DNA of 64,000 nt, from contig DASZUS010000025.1 in NCBI GenBank assembly GCA_035547515.1, positions 1-64,000 of the forward strand, written 5' to 3'. The notes under the pieces are model-generated. The model saw only the letters and a program-made list of their open reading frames with translations, ran no database searches and was not told the origin of the DNA. The translations under genes and the position numbers were made by a program. Shown here piece after piece: positions 33,040 to 40,968 of this stretch (position 1 is the first letter of the stretch; every line of letters starts with the position of its first letter). The DNA comes from DASZTV01 sp035547515 (GTDB lineage: Bacteria; Actinomycetota; Actinomycetes; JAFAQI01).

Positions 33040-34242
33040 TTACGCAGCGGCCTTCTCGAGGATGTGCACGCCACACGCCGAGCCGAGTCCGATGACGTGT
33101 GCGAGACCGACCTTGGCGCCCTCGATCTGGCGATCCCCCGCCTCGCCGCGCAGGTGATGGCAGATCTCCCACACGTTGGCGATGCCGGTCGCAGCGATCG
33201 GGTGGCCCTTCGACTGCAAGCCTCCGGAGACGTTGACCGGCGTCTTGCCGGTGCGGTGCGCGGCACCGGACTCGAAGAAGTCGACCGCGTTGCCCTCGCC
33301 GCAGAGCATCAGGTTGTCATAGTGCACGAGCTCGGCCGTTGCGAAGCAGTCGTGCAGCTCGACCAGGTCCAGGTCCTCCGGTCCGACGCCTGCCTTCTCA
33401 TAGGCCTGCTTCGCCGCGTTGCGGGTCAGCGTGTTGACGTTGGGAAGCACCTGGCAGCCGACCTCGTAGGGATCGGTCGTCAGCACCGACGCCGCGACCC
33501 GGATCGCCCGCGACCGCTGCTCACTGGACAGCGTCTTCAGCTTCTCGTCACTGACGACGACCGCGGCGGCAGCGCCGTCGCAGTTGGCCGAGCACATCGG
33601 GCGGGTGTTCGGGTAAGCGATCATCAGGTCGCCCATGATCTGCTCGAGCGACATCGCCTTGTTGTAGGCCGCGAGCGGGTTCAGCGTCGAGTGCATGTGG
33701 TTCTTCTCGCTGATCCGCGCGAAGAGCTCGAAGCTGACGCCGCCGTACTTGTGGCCGTACTCCATCCCGATCTGGGCGAACGTCCCGGGCATGTTGTCGG
33801 TGCCGACCCGGCCGTCGAGGCCCATGATCGCGCCCTGGCGACCCGACGGCTCCCAGGTGTCGCCCTGTTTCTTCGCGCCGCTGACGCCGAGCAGCCCCGC
33901 GCCGGAGAGCTTCTCGACGCCGACCGCGAGACCCATGTCCACCTCGCCGGCCTTGATCGCCATGATCGCGGTGCGCAGCGCGGTAGCGCCGGTCGCGCAG
34001 GCATTGGCGACGTTGTAGACCGGGATGCCGGTCTGGCCGATCTGCTTCTGCAGCTGCTGGCCGAGCGCGCCACCGCCCATCAGGTTGCCGGCGGCGAGGA
34101 TGCCGATGTCGCGCATCGTGACGCCACCGTCGGCGAGCGCGCCGCGCGCCGCCTGTGCGGCCAGCCCGACCGAGTCGATCTCGGGGTGCTTGCCGAACTT
34201 CGTCATCGTGATCCCGAGGATCCAGACGTCACCGCTTGCCAT
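33040..34242 (-). CDS. Thiolase-superfamily lipid-transfer-type protein (SCP-x/Ltp)
   Basis: 400-residue thiolase-fold enzyme of the lipid-transfer/SCP-x branch. The active-site region is YNVANACATGATALRTA, with the nucleophilic Cys position filled; later blocks are VELHDCFATAELVHYDNL, SGGLQSKGHPIAATG and GLGSACGVHI. Members cleave 3-ketoacyl-CoAs or, with a DUF35 partner, act as steroid side-chain retro-aldolases (Ltp2). The presence of the Cys favours a thiolase; the adjacent DUF35 gene allows the aldolase role. ATG at 34242 has AAGGAG at good spacing, overlapping the DUF35 stop region. Confidence 0.87.
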   Translation of the reverse strand: MASGDVWILGITMTKFGKHPEIDSVGLAAQAARGALADGGVTMRDIGILAAGNLMGGGALGQQLQKQIGQTGIPVYNVANACATGATALRTAIMAIKAGEVDMGLAVGVEKLSGAGLLGVSGAKKQGDTWEPSGRQGAIMGLDGRVGTDNMPGTFAQIGMEYGHKYGGVSFELFARISEKNHMHSTLNPLAAYNKAMSLEQIMGDLMIAYPNTRPMCSANCDGAAAAVVVSDEKLKTLSSEQRSRAIRVAASVLTTDPYEVGCQVLPNVNTLTRNAAKQAYEKAGVGPEDLDLVELHDCFATAELVHYDNLMLCGEGNAVDFFESGAAHRTGKTPVNVSGGLQSKGHPIAATGIANVWEICHHLRGEAGDRQIEGAKVGLAHVIGLGSACGVHILEKAAA

Positions 34243-34252
34243 TGGTCGCTCC

Positions 34253-34660
34253 TTACGCGGGTGCGAAACCGAAGCCGATGGCCTCGGTCCCCGCACTGTC
34301 GGTCCCCAGGGAGTACGTCGTTAGCGCCACCTTCATCCCGAGCGTGACGTGTTCGGGGTCGGGCTCGACGTCACGCAGGTTTGCACGGACCGGGGTGCCG
34401 TCACAGTCGACGACGGCCGCTACGAACGGTGCGTCGACCCCGGGAGGGGCATAGGACACGATCGTGAACGCGGTCACCACGCCGGTCGTGGCGACATCGA
34501 CCGGCTTGAAGTCAGCCTCGAAGCAGCTGGCGCAGGCATCGCGGTGGTCGAAGTAGCGCGCGGCGCAGTTCGTGCACTCCTGCGCGACGAGATGCGGTTG
34601 CGGATCCAGAGCGAGATAGTCGACCAGCGGGATCCGGGCGGGCGTATCAGTAGCAGTCAT
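34253..34660 (-). CDS. DUF35 OB-fold/zinc-ribbon acyl-CoA-binding protein
   Basis: 135 residues: an N-terminal helix and zinc ribbon (CTNC and CASC, about residues 29-46) followed by an OB-fold (VVTAFTIVSYAPPGVDAPFV). DUF35 proteins pair with thiolase-fold enzymes, binding the CoA part and stabilising the active complex, as in ChsH2-Ltp2. It directly precedes such a thiolase gene (10 bp between stop and start). It is divergent from the 104-residue gene, and the gap holds a small ACTACG-AAGC-CGTAGT palindrome. Confidence 0.9.
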   Translation of the reverse strand: MTATDTPARIPLVDYLALDPQPHLVAQECTNCAARYFDHRDACASCFEADFKPVDVATTGVVTAFTIVSYAPPGVDAPFVAAVVDCDGTPVRANLRDVEPDPEHVTLGMKVALTTYSLGTDSAGTEAIGFGFAPA

Positions 34661-34689
34661 CAGATGGCATCATCACACAGACACCGATC

Positions 34690-34705
34690 ACTACGAAGCC
34701 GTAGT
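34690..34705. promoter_or_regulatory. Small palindrome in the DUF35 divergent promoter
   Basis: ACTACG and CGTAGT are reverse complements with a 4-base spacer, in the 80-bp gap between two divergent starts. It does not match the KstR consensus I know. Possible repressor site, weak evidence. Confidence 0.3.
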
Positions 34706-34740
34706 ACCGCTCGACGGCGCCCACCGAGGAGGAGCAGCTC

Positions 34741-35055
34741 GTGCCACTCAAGTCCGGACAGCGGCTGCGGAGCCAGGTCTGCACTACCGAGGTCATCGTC
34801 GTACGGGTTCCCGCCGACGATCTCGAGCTCGCCTGCGGCGGTGCGCCGATGGTCGAGCTCGGGAGCGAGGTCCCCGAGGCCGGCGCGCCGGCCGAGGGCC
34901 TCGCAGACGGCACCCTGCTCGGCAAGCGCTACACGACCGATGACGCCGACGGCACCCTCGAGCTGCTGGTGACGAAGGGCGGGGCCGGGACCCTCACCGG
35001 AAACGGCGTACCGCTCGTCACCAAAGAGTCGAAGCCGCTGCCGTCGAGCGACTAG
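34741..35055 (+). CDS. Small protein of unknown function beside CoA-ester genes
   Basis: 104 residues, soluble. It starts MPLKSGQRLRSQVCTTEVIV and has two Cys (CTTEV and LACGG), acidic middle parts and LLGKRYTTDDADGTLELLVT. No known domain. GTG at 34741 has GAGGAGGAG just upstream, a strong ribosome-binding site. The next gene, a hydrolase, starts 17 bp after it, so they are likely co-transcribed. Confidence 0.65.
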   Translation: MPLKSGQRLRSQVCTTEVIVVRVPADDLELACGGAPMVELGSEVPEAGAPAEGLADGTLLGKRYTTDDADGTLELLVTKGGAGTLTGNGVPLVTKESKPLPSSD

Positions 35056-35072
35056 CTCGCCACGCCTCGCCA

Positions 35073-35936
35073 GTGACCGAGCCGGGCTGGTTCACCGCCG
35101 CGATCGCGCAAGAGCCGGAGCACCATCACCTCGACGTGAAGGGCGCCGGGATCCACTACCGCGCCTGGGGGCCGAAGGGTGCGCCTGGCATCGCCTTGCT
35201 GCACGGCGGCGCCGCGCACTCAGGCTGGTGGGACCACATCGCACCGCAGCTCGCCGACGGCCACCGGGTCATTGCCGCGGACCTCAGCGGACACGGCGAC
35301 AGCGAGTGGAGGCCGGAGTACGAGCGCTCGGACTGGGCGCTTGAGGTCGTTGCGGCGGTACGCGCCGAGGGGATCGACCCCGCGCTGTTCATCGGCCACA
35401 GCATGGGCGGCTGGGTATCGGTCTTCGCCGGCGTCCTCGAACCGGACGCCGTCAGCTCGATCATCGCGATCGACTCCCCGCTGACCGAGGCGCCTCCCGA
35501 GGAAGCCCCCATCGCCGCGCGCCCGCCGACCAAGATCTATCCCTCTCTCGACATCGCGGTGTCGAAGTTCCGCACCGTCCCCGCGCAGGAAGGCAACCTC
35601 CCCTACGTCGAGCACCATGTCGCGCTCGAGTCGCTGCACCAGGTGGAAGGTGGGTGGACCTGGATGTTCGACCCCGGCCTGTTCGGTCAGCGCGGCTGGG
35701 TGCGCGACCTGATCCCGCGGCTGGAAGCGCCGCTGACGTTGATCCGCTGTGAGCACGGGATGTGTGACGAGGCCATGGCACAGCGGATCTCGCAGCTGCA
35801 CCGCGATGGCATCACCGTGGTCGAGCTGCCCGACGCCGGCCACCATGCGATGTTCGACCAGCCCGAAGCCCTCGTGTCGCTGCTGCGCAGTCTCACTGGG
35901 TGTGAAGGTTGTCCACCTGCACGGCAACGAGATTGA
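35073..35936 (+). CDS. Alpha/beta-fold hydrolase
   Basis: 287-residue hydrolase. The oxyanion strand is ALLHGGAAHSGWW, the nucleophile elbow GHSMGGW and the final His is in PDAGHHAMFDQPE, giving a full Ser-Asp/Glu-His set. Such enzymes cleave esters, lactones or carbon-carbon bonds; the location beside CoA-ester genes suggests a catabolic role. GTG at 35073 follows the 104-residue gene. The last 44 bp overlap the convergent collagen-like gene. Confidence 0.83.
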   Translation: MTEPGWFTAAIAQEPEHHHLDVKGAGIHYRAWGPKGAPGIALLHGGAAHSGWWDHIAPQLADGHRVIAADLSGHGDSEWRPEYERSDWALEVVAAVRAEGIDPALFIGHSMGGWVSVFAGVLEPDAVSSIIAIDSPLTEAPPEEAPIAARPPTKIYPSLDIAVSKFRTVPAQEGNLPYVEHHVALESLHQVEGGWTWMFDPGLFGQRGWVRDLIPRLEAPLTLIRCEHGMCDEAMAQRISQLHRDGITVVELPDAGHHAMFDQPEALVSLLRSLTGCEGCPPARQRD

Positions 35937-36663
35937 CGTCTAGGTACCTGCCGTTAGGCGCCGCGGTAGCCACACCGGCGAGGCTGCTTGCATACGGGCC
36001 CGAGCACGTTGTGATGAGCGTGGTCGTCGCGGTCGGCGCGAAGGTCTGAGTGGCGCTGGGATCGGAGAAGAAGTCACCCTTCGCGCTCATCACACCCACC
36101 GCTTCGGCCTGGAAGTAGATGTCGTTGTTCGCGTCGGTCGTGAAGCACGAAACGCCGGCCTGGTACCCGGCGAACGTGGCGCCCTCGTTGTCCTCATAGG
36201 TGTAGCTCAGTGTGAGTATGTAGGAGCCTGCAGGCAGCGTGAGCGTATCGATCTTCGGTGATGCCGCCGGGGTATTGCCCGAGGAGACGGTGTAGGCATT
36301 CGTGACGCCCGACGCGCCGGGCACGCCTTGCGTGCCGGCCGCACCGGCCGCTCCAGCAGGACCAGCCGGGCCAGCCGGGCCGGCCGGGCCGGCCGGGCCG
36401 GCCGGGCCGGTTGCTCCTGCCGGACCTGCAGCACCGGCCGCGCCTGCCGGGCCAGCCGGTCCCTGCGCACCGAGGGTTACCTGATGGAAGCCGCGCGGGC
36501 ACTTGCCCCTCGACAGCAACCTCAGCACGCTGCGGCTGTTCTCGCATGCCCTCGCGCCCGACGAGCCACTGGCGGCTCGGGCAACCCCGAATCCGAGGGT
36601 CGCGACAATGCCCACGAGCAACACCACCGGCAGCACTCGGCTGCGCAGCGACAGGCCAACCAT
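35893..36663 (-). CDS. Secreted protein with collagen-like Gly-X-Y repeat
   Basis: 256 residues: a signal peptide (LPVVLLVGIVATLGFGVARA), a short Cys-containing region (CENS and GKCPRGFHQV), about 18 collagen triplets (residues ~66-120, mostly GPA/GAA), then a beta-rich C-terminal domain of about 135 residues with two Cys (SCFTTD, TTCSGP) that could trimerise like the head of collagen-like bacterial proteins. ATG at 36663 has GGAGGGACC ahead. The triplet run is encoded by a 9-bp tandem repeat and is likely length-variable. Function unknown; surface attachment or spore/cell coat are guesses. Confidence 0.8.
   Translation of the reverse strand: MVGLSLRSRVLPVVLLVGIVATLGFGVARAASGSSGARACENSRSVLRLLSRGKCPRGFHQVTLGAQGPAGPAGAAGAAGPAGATGPAGPAGPAGPAGPAGPAGAAGAAGTQGVPGASGVTNAYTVSSGNTPAASPKIDTLTLPAGSYILTLSYTYEDNEGATFAGYQAGVSCFTTDANNDIYFQAEAVGVMSAKGDFFSDPSATQTFAPTATTTLITTCSGPYASSLAGVATAAPNGRYLDVNLVAVQVDNLHTQ
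36365..36409. repeat. 9-bp tandem repeat encoding Gly-Pro-Ala triplets
   Basis: Five near-perfect units of GCCGGGCCG (on the minus strand GGC-CCG-GCC, Gly-Pro-Ala), the first differing at one base, within a longer degenerate repeat region from about 36330 to 36465. Slippage here would change the collagen rod by whole triplets without a frameshift. Confidence 0.85.
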
Positions 36664-36729
36664 GGTCCCTCCGCCTCATTTCGGTGGCTCAGCGAAGCAT
36701 GGCTCGATGTGCATTTCCAGGCACGTGAG

Positions 36730-37941
36730 CTAGAGCGCTCCGAGCGCGCCCGACTCCCGGCATGCGCTGATCTGGTCCCAGTCGAGACCAATCTCGAGGA
36801 GCACTTCCTCGGTGTGCTGGCCTAGCTCCGGCGCAGCCCTGCCTTGCGTCGAGGGCTGCTCCTCGAACTGGTACGGCGGGGCCACGACCCGGAAGGTGCG
36901 GCCGTCGGAGGCGGTGAGCTCGGAGAGGTAGTGGTTCGCGGCGACCTGCTCGTCGGCGTGCAACTCCTCGAAGGTCTGTGCCGCCGACCACACGCCGCTG
37001 AAGCTCGCGAGTGCCTCACGCCACTCCTCGAGGGTCCTGCCGGCAAAGATGGCGTCGAGCTCGGCGACGCACTCGCGACGGTTGCGGTAGCGCGCGGCCA
37101 TGTCGGCGTAGCGGGGATCGTCCGCCAGCTCAGGTCGGCCCATCAGCTCGCAGAGCTCGGGCCAGAAGCGGTCCGACTGCAGGCACACCAGTGAGATCCA
37201 CCGGTCGTCGGAGGTCCGGTAGAAGCTGGCGATCGGGTTGCCGGCGTTCTTGCGATCCGCGCGGAAGAGCTCGCCGGTGAACGGAGCCGCGACGATGTCC
37301 GGGCTCATGCTCCACATGCCCGTGTTCAGCAGCGAGACGTCGACGAGAGAGCCTTCGCCGGTGCGCTCCCGCTTGAACAACGCCATCGCGACAGCACCCG
37401 CAATGTAGCTCGACCCCTGCAGGTCGTAGAACGCCGCCGGCTGCATCGCCGGGCTGTCCGCGCCTGCCTCGGTCAGCTTGTACATCGCGCCGCCGCCGGC
37501 CCACGCCGCCGCCGCGTCGTACCCACCGACATCGACCTTCGGGCCGGCGCTTCCCCACCCGGAGCCGCGCACGTAGACCAGCCGCGAGTTGGCCGCGCGC
37601 AGGTCTTCCACGTCGATCCGCAACCGTTGCCGCAGCCTCGGGAGATAGCTGGTCAAGAACACGTCCGCCGACTCGATCAGCCGATACAGCAGCTCGCGTC
37701 CGCCCTCGCTCTGCAGGTCCAGCGTGACGCTGCGCTTGCCTCGGTTGGGGATCTCGACGAAAGGGTTGGGCCCACCCTCGGCGCTGTTCAGCAGGTTCAT
37801 CAGCCCGCGCTGCGGATCACCCGTCGGCGGCTCAACCTTGATCACATCGGCCCCGAGGTCGGCCATGATCGCCCCGGCACCCGGGACGAACGTCCACGCC
37901 GCCACCTCGACGACCCGTACGCCGGCAAACGGTCCAGTCAT
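36730..37941 (-). CDS. Family III (CaiB/BaiF) CoA-transferase
   Basis: 403-residue CoA-transferase that moves CoA between carboxylic acids, activating a substrate without ATP. Family blocks: VRVVEVAAWTFVPGAGAIMADLGADVIKVE at the start, GRGKRSVTLDL-like NRGKRSVTLDL, catalytic Asp region in FYDLQGSSYIAG, and the C-terminal YQFEEQPS. It is divergent from the next alcohol dehydrogenase with only 19 bp between the two start codons. I use ATG 37941; an in-frame extension to 38022 would overlap that dehydrogenase. Confidence 0.88.
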   Translation of the reverse strand: MTGPFAGVRVVEVAAWTFVPGAGAIMADLGADVIKVEPPTGDPQRGLMNLLNSAEGGPNPFVEIPNRGKRSVTLDLQSEGGRELLYRLIESADVFLTSYLPRLRQRLRIDVEDLRAANSRLVYVRGSGWGSAGPKVDVGGYDAAAAWAGGGAMYKLTEAGADSPAMQPAAFYDLQGSSYIAGAVAMALFKRERTGEGSLVDVSLLNTGMWSMSPDIVAAPFTGELFRADRKNAGNPIASFYRTSDDRWISLVCLQSDRFWPELCELMGRPELADDPRYADMAARYRNRRECVAELDAIFAGRTLEEWREALASFSGVWSAAQTFEELHADEQVAANHYLSELTASDGRTFRVVAPPYQFEEQPSTQGRAAPELGQHTEEVLLEIGLDWDQISACRESGALGAL

Positions 37942-37960
37942 CGCGCGTAGCGTAACGAGC

Positions 37961-39001
37961 ATGAGGTCAGTGACAGCCTGGGCAACTCCCGGACCGAAGG
38001 CGCCCTTCGAACGCGTCACCATCGAGCGCCGCGATCCGGCGCCGCACGATGTCGTGATCGCGATCGCCTACGCAGGGATCTGCCACTCCGACATCCACAC
38101 CGCGCGCGAGGAGTGGGGCAAGATCACCTTCCCGCTCGTCCCCGGCCATGAGATCGCCGGCATCGTCGAGGCCGTGGGCAGTGACGTCACCAAGTACGCC
38201 GTCGGCGACCGGGTCGGTGTCGGCTGCATGGTCGACTCCTGCCGCGAGTGCGAGAACTGCCTGATCGGCGAGGAGCAGTACTGCGTCCCCGGCAACACCG
38301 GCACGTACAACTCCATCGACCGCTACGGCCAGCCCACCGCCGGCGGCTACTCGAGCCACATCGTGGTCGACGAGCACTTCGTCGTACGGATCCCCGACTC
38401 ACTCCCGCTCGACATCGCGGCACCGCTTCTGTGCGCCGGCATCACGCTGTACTCGCCGCTTCGTCACTGGGAGGCGGGCCCCGGCAAGCGGGTCGCCATC
38501 GTCGGCTTCGGCGGTCTCGGCCACATGGGCGTCAAGATCGCGAGCGCGCTGGGCGCGGACGTCACAGTGCTGTCCCAGACCGACGCGAAGCGGGACGACG
38601 GGCTGGCGTTCGGCGCGAGCGAATACCTCGCGACCCGCGACCTGTCGGCACTGGAGCCTCTCGAGAAGAGCTTCGACCTGATCCTCAACACCGTCTCGGC
38701 GCCGCTGCCCCTCGACACCTACCTCTCGCTGCTCCGGCTCGACGGGACGATGGTCAACGTCGGCGCTCCGCCGGAACCCATGGCGGTGCGCTTCTACAAC
38801 CTGATGACGAACCGGCGCAGCCTGGCCGGCTCCGGGATCGGCGGGATGCGCGAGACCCAGGAGATGCTCGACTTCTGCGGCGAGCACGGGATCGGGGCCT
38901 CGATCGAGACGATCTCCGCCGACCGGATCGACGAGGCCTACGACCGGGTCGTGGACAGCAAGGTTCGCTACCGGTTCGTGATCGACACCGCGACCTTGTA
39001 A
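37961..39001 (+). CDS. Zinc-type alcohol dehydrogenase (cinnamyl-alcohol/AdhC-like)
   Basis: 346-residue NAD(P)-dependent medium-chain dehydrogenase. Catalytic zinc: GICHSDIH and PGHEIAG; structural zinc: SCRECENCLIGEEQYC; nucleotide fold: VGFGGLGHMGVK, typical of the NADP-using cinnamyl alcohol/aldehyde reductase group. Substrate range in that group is broad. ATG 37961 lies 19 bp from the divergent CoA-transferase start. The last 34 bp overlap the convergent secreted-protein gene. Confidence 0.88.
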   Translation: MRSVTAWATPGPKAPFERVTIERRDPAPHDVVIAIAYAGICHSDIHTAREEWGKITFPLVPGHEIAGIVEAVGSDVTKYAVGDRVGVGCMVDSCRECENCLIGEEQYCVPGNTGTYNSIDRYGQPTAGGYSSHIVVDEHFVVRIPDSLPLDIAAPLLCAGITLYSPLRHWEAGPGKRVAIVGFGGLGHMGVKIASALGADVTVLSQTDAKRDDGLAFGASEYLATRDLSALEPLEKSFDLILNTVSAPLPLDTYLSLLRLDGTMVNVGAPPEPMAVRFYNLMTNRRSLAGSGIGGMRETQEMLDFCGEHGIGASIETISADRIDEAYDRVVDSKVRYRFVIDTATL

Positions 39002-39522
39002 GAGGGCCGGCGCCCGACGAGGTACGTCGCGGACCCCAGCAGCAAGACGAGCAGCACCACCGCGAACCAGAACCCGACCGGCGGTGCCGGCACGCTGCTC
39101 GCGGGCGACGCGACGACGCCCAAGCGCTCGCGCACCGCTTCGGTGGCGACCCGCGGCCGCAGCGCGCTCGGCAGCGGGCCTACGGGTACGACGGAGATCA
39201 AGCCCGGCGCCGTGACGGCCACAGGATGCGCGACCGACCGGCCTGCTGCGGCCGTCGCCGACCGCGACTGCCACCGCTCCGGCCGGACTGCCCGGACTGG
39301 CCGGGCAACCGGGGGTCGCGTCGGGCTGACCGTAGCCGGCGCCTGACCGATGGAGACCGTGACGACTGGAAGCTCCACTCGCAGATGCAGCGGTAGCCGT
39401 GCCAGACCAGTCTCGCTGCTTCCGGCAAGCGCCGGCGCCGGCACCGCAACGACCGCCGTACCAGCGACCGCGCCCGAAACGACCGCGCTCAGGACGACCA
39501 CCCGGACCCGCCGTCGCGCCAT
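38968..39522 (-). CDS. Exported membrane-anchored protein of unknown function
   Basis: 184 residues: signal peptide (RVVVLSAVVSGAVAGTAVVA, cleaved near ALA-GSS), a Pro/Arg/Ala-rich outer region with a hydrophobic stretch, and a C-terminal span (about 150-170, FWFAVVLLVLLLGSATYL) followed by a basic tail, so it is probably anchored with its bulk outside. No LPxTG motif and no domain recognised. ATG at 39522 has GGGAGG upstream and is preferred to the GTG one codon earlier. Confidence 0.6.
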   Translation of the reverse strand: MARRRVRVVVLSAVVSGAVAGTAVVAVPAPALAGSSETGLARLPLHLRVELPVVTVSIGQAPATVSPTRPPVARPVRAVRPERWQSRSATAAAGRSVAHPVAVTAPGLISVVPVGPLPSALRPRVATEAVRERLGVVASPASSVPAPPVGFWFAVVLLVLLLGSATYLVGRRPSYKVAVSITNR

Positions 39523-39693
39523 CACAGCCTCCCGTCACCACCGGGAGAAGTCGGCGGCAGTTGCCTGCTCTAGCCGACTCTCGGGAGCAGCGTGGGTGAC
39601 CTGGTCGGCTGAGCGCATCATGGCACGTCGCAGGCCGGATGTCGGGCATCCTCGGAGCGGTCGCGAGACGGCGCGTCGGGTCGGTGTCGCGAC

Positions 39694-39873
39694 CTAGGAC
39701 GAGCGGATCTCTCCGTGCACCGAGCAGGTCGCGACGTAGGAGGCCGGAGTGACCTTGACCACCATCCGGCGCCCGCAGTCCGCGCAGAACCGCGGCGGCT
39801 CATAAGGCTGGCGGCGATGGCAACGCTCGTGGTCACCCACCTCGCGCCGTCCTCCGCAGCCGGTGCAGTGCAT
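39694..39873 (-). CDS. bsaP: Biotin synthase auxiliary protein BsaP
   Basis: 59-residue Cys-rich protein read directly from the DNA: it begins MHCTGCGGRREVGDHERCHR, contains PPRFCADCGRRMVVKV and ends TCSVHGEIRSS. The Cys pairs and PPRFC..CGRRM core are those of the small helper encoded beside bioB in actinobacteria, needed for biotin synthase activity, probably through its Fe-S cluster. It starts 17 bp after the bioB stop, with GAGGA upstream. The assignment rests on motif and context. Confidence 0.8.
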   Translation of the reverse strand: MHCTGCGGRREVGDHERCHRRQPYEPPRFCADCGRRMVVKVTPASYVATCSVHGEIRSS

Positions 39874-39890
39874 TCGCGCGAGTCCTCGAG

Positions 39891-40901
39891 CTAGAGCGCC
39901 GACGACAGCGTCTTGATGGGCATCCGCAGCTCCTCGAGCAGGGCGAGGTCCGCCGACGGGGGGCGGCCAAGCGTCGTGAGGTAGTTGCCGACGATGACGG
40001 CGTTGACGCCGCCGAGGAGACCGTCGCGGGTGCCGAGGTCGCCAAGCGTCACTTCACGGCCGCCGGCGAACCGCAGGATGGTCGAGGGCAATGCCAGCCG
40101 GAACGCGCCGACCGCCCGCAAGGCATCGGTCGAGGACAGCACCGACAGGTCCGCGAACGGCGTCCCGGGCCGAGGGTCGAGGAAGTTCAGCGGAACCTCG
40201 TGCGGCGCGACCTCCGCAAGCTGGACGGCGAGCTCGGCGCGCTGCTCGAGCGACTCGCCCATCCCGACGATCGCGCCGCAGCACACTTCCATCCCCGCCG
40301 CGCGAACCAGCTCCAAGGTCTCGCGCCGCTCCTCCCACGTGTGAGTAGTCACGACGTCGGCGAAGAAGGAACGGGCGGTCTCCAGGTTGTGGTTGTAGCG
40401 GTGGATGCCCATGGCGACCAGCCGCTCGACGTCGTAGGGCGTCAGGATCCCCAGCGAGCATGCGATCTGTACGTCGTTGCCATCGGCACGGATTGCCTCG
40501 ATCGCGGCCTGCACCTCGTCGAGCAGCCGCTGGTCCGGGCCGCGCACGGCAGCGACGATGCAGAACTCCGTCGCGCCGGTCTCGCGGGTCTCCCGCGCGG
40601 CGCGCACCATCTCCCCGACGTCGAGCCGCGCAGCCCGCACCGGCGTCTCGAAGCGGCCCGACTGCGCGCAGAAGTGGCAGTCCTCCGGGCAGCCGCCGGT
40701 CTTGACGCTGACGATGCCCTCGACCTCGACCTCGTCGCCGCACCACCGCTGCCGGACCTGATGGGCGAGATCGAGGAGCGCGGGCACGTCCTCGTCGGGC
40801 AGTCGCAGGCAGGCAAGGACTCCGGCGGCGTCGAGCCCGACACCGGTCTCGAGAACGGTCGCGCGGGCGAGTGCCAGGACGTCAGCGATCTGTTCGGGCA
40901 T
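39891..40901 (-). CDS. bioB: Biotin synthase
   Basis: 336-residue radical SAM enzyme that inserts sulfur into dethiobiotin. The SAM cluster motif is CPEDCHFC; other BioB blocks are GIVSVKTGG, YNHNLETARSFF, GAIVGMGES, VPLNFLDPRPGTP and GREVTLGDLG. ATG 40901 has GAGGGTG upstream; a more distant in-frame ATG at 40934 lacks a ribosome-binding site and would overlap the divergent ParA-like gene's promoter. bsaP follows as a likely two-gene operon. Confidence 0.93.
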   Translation of the reverse strand: MPEQIADVLALARATVLETGVGLDAAGVLACLRLPDEDVPALLDLAHQVRQRWCGDEVEVEGIVSVKTGGCPEDCHFCAQSGRFETPVRAARLDVGEMVRAARETRETGATEFCIVAAVRGPDQRLLDEVQAAIEAIRADGNDVQIACSLGILTPYDVERLVAMGIHRYNHNLETARSFFADVVTTHTWEERRETLELVRAAGMEVCCGAIVGMGESLEQRAELAVQLAEVAPHEVPLNFLDPRPGTPFADLSVLSSTDALRAVGAFRLALPSTILRFAGGREVTLGDLGTRDGLLGGVNAVIVGNYLTTLGRPPSADLALLEELRMPIKTLSSAL

Positions 40902-40968
40902 GAGCGACACCCTCTCAGCACCGCGATTCGCCATGATCGTTAACCCTGCCGTGCGACCATCCCCGGTC

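Noticed and set aside
36302..36484. Rightward Pro/Ala/Gly-rich frame over the collagen repeat
   Set aside because: It is the complementary reading of the Gly-Pro-Ala tandem repeat; the leftward frame has a signal peptide and ribosome-binding site.
39523..39693. Riboswitch upstream of the exported protein gene
   Set aside because: I compared it with c-di-AMP and cobalamin consensus features from memory; only a 7-bp AGCCGAC/GTCGGCT pairing is visible, which is not enough.
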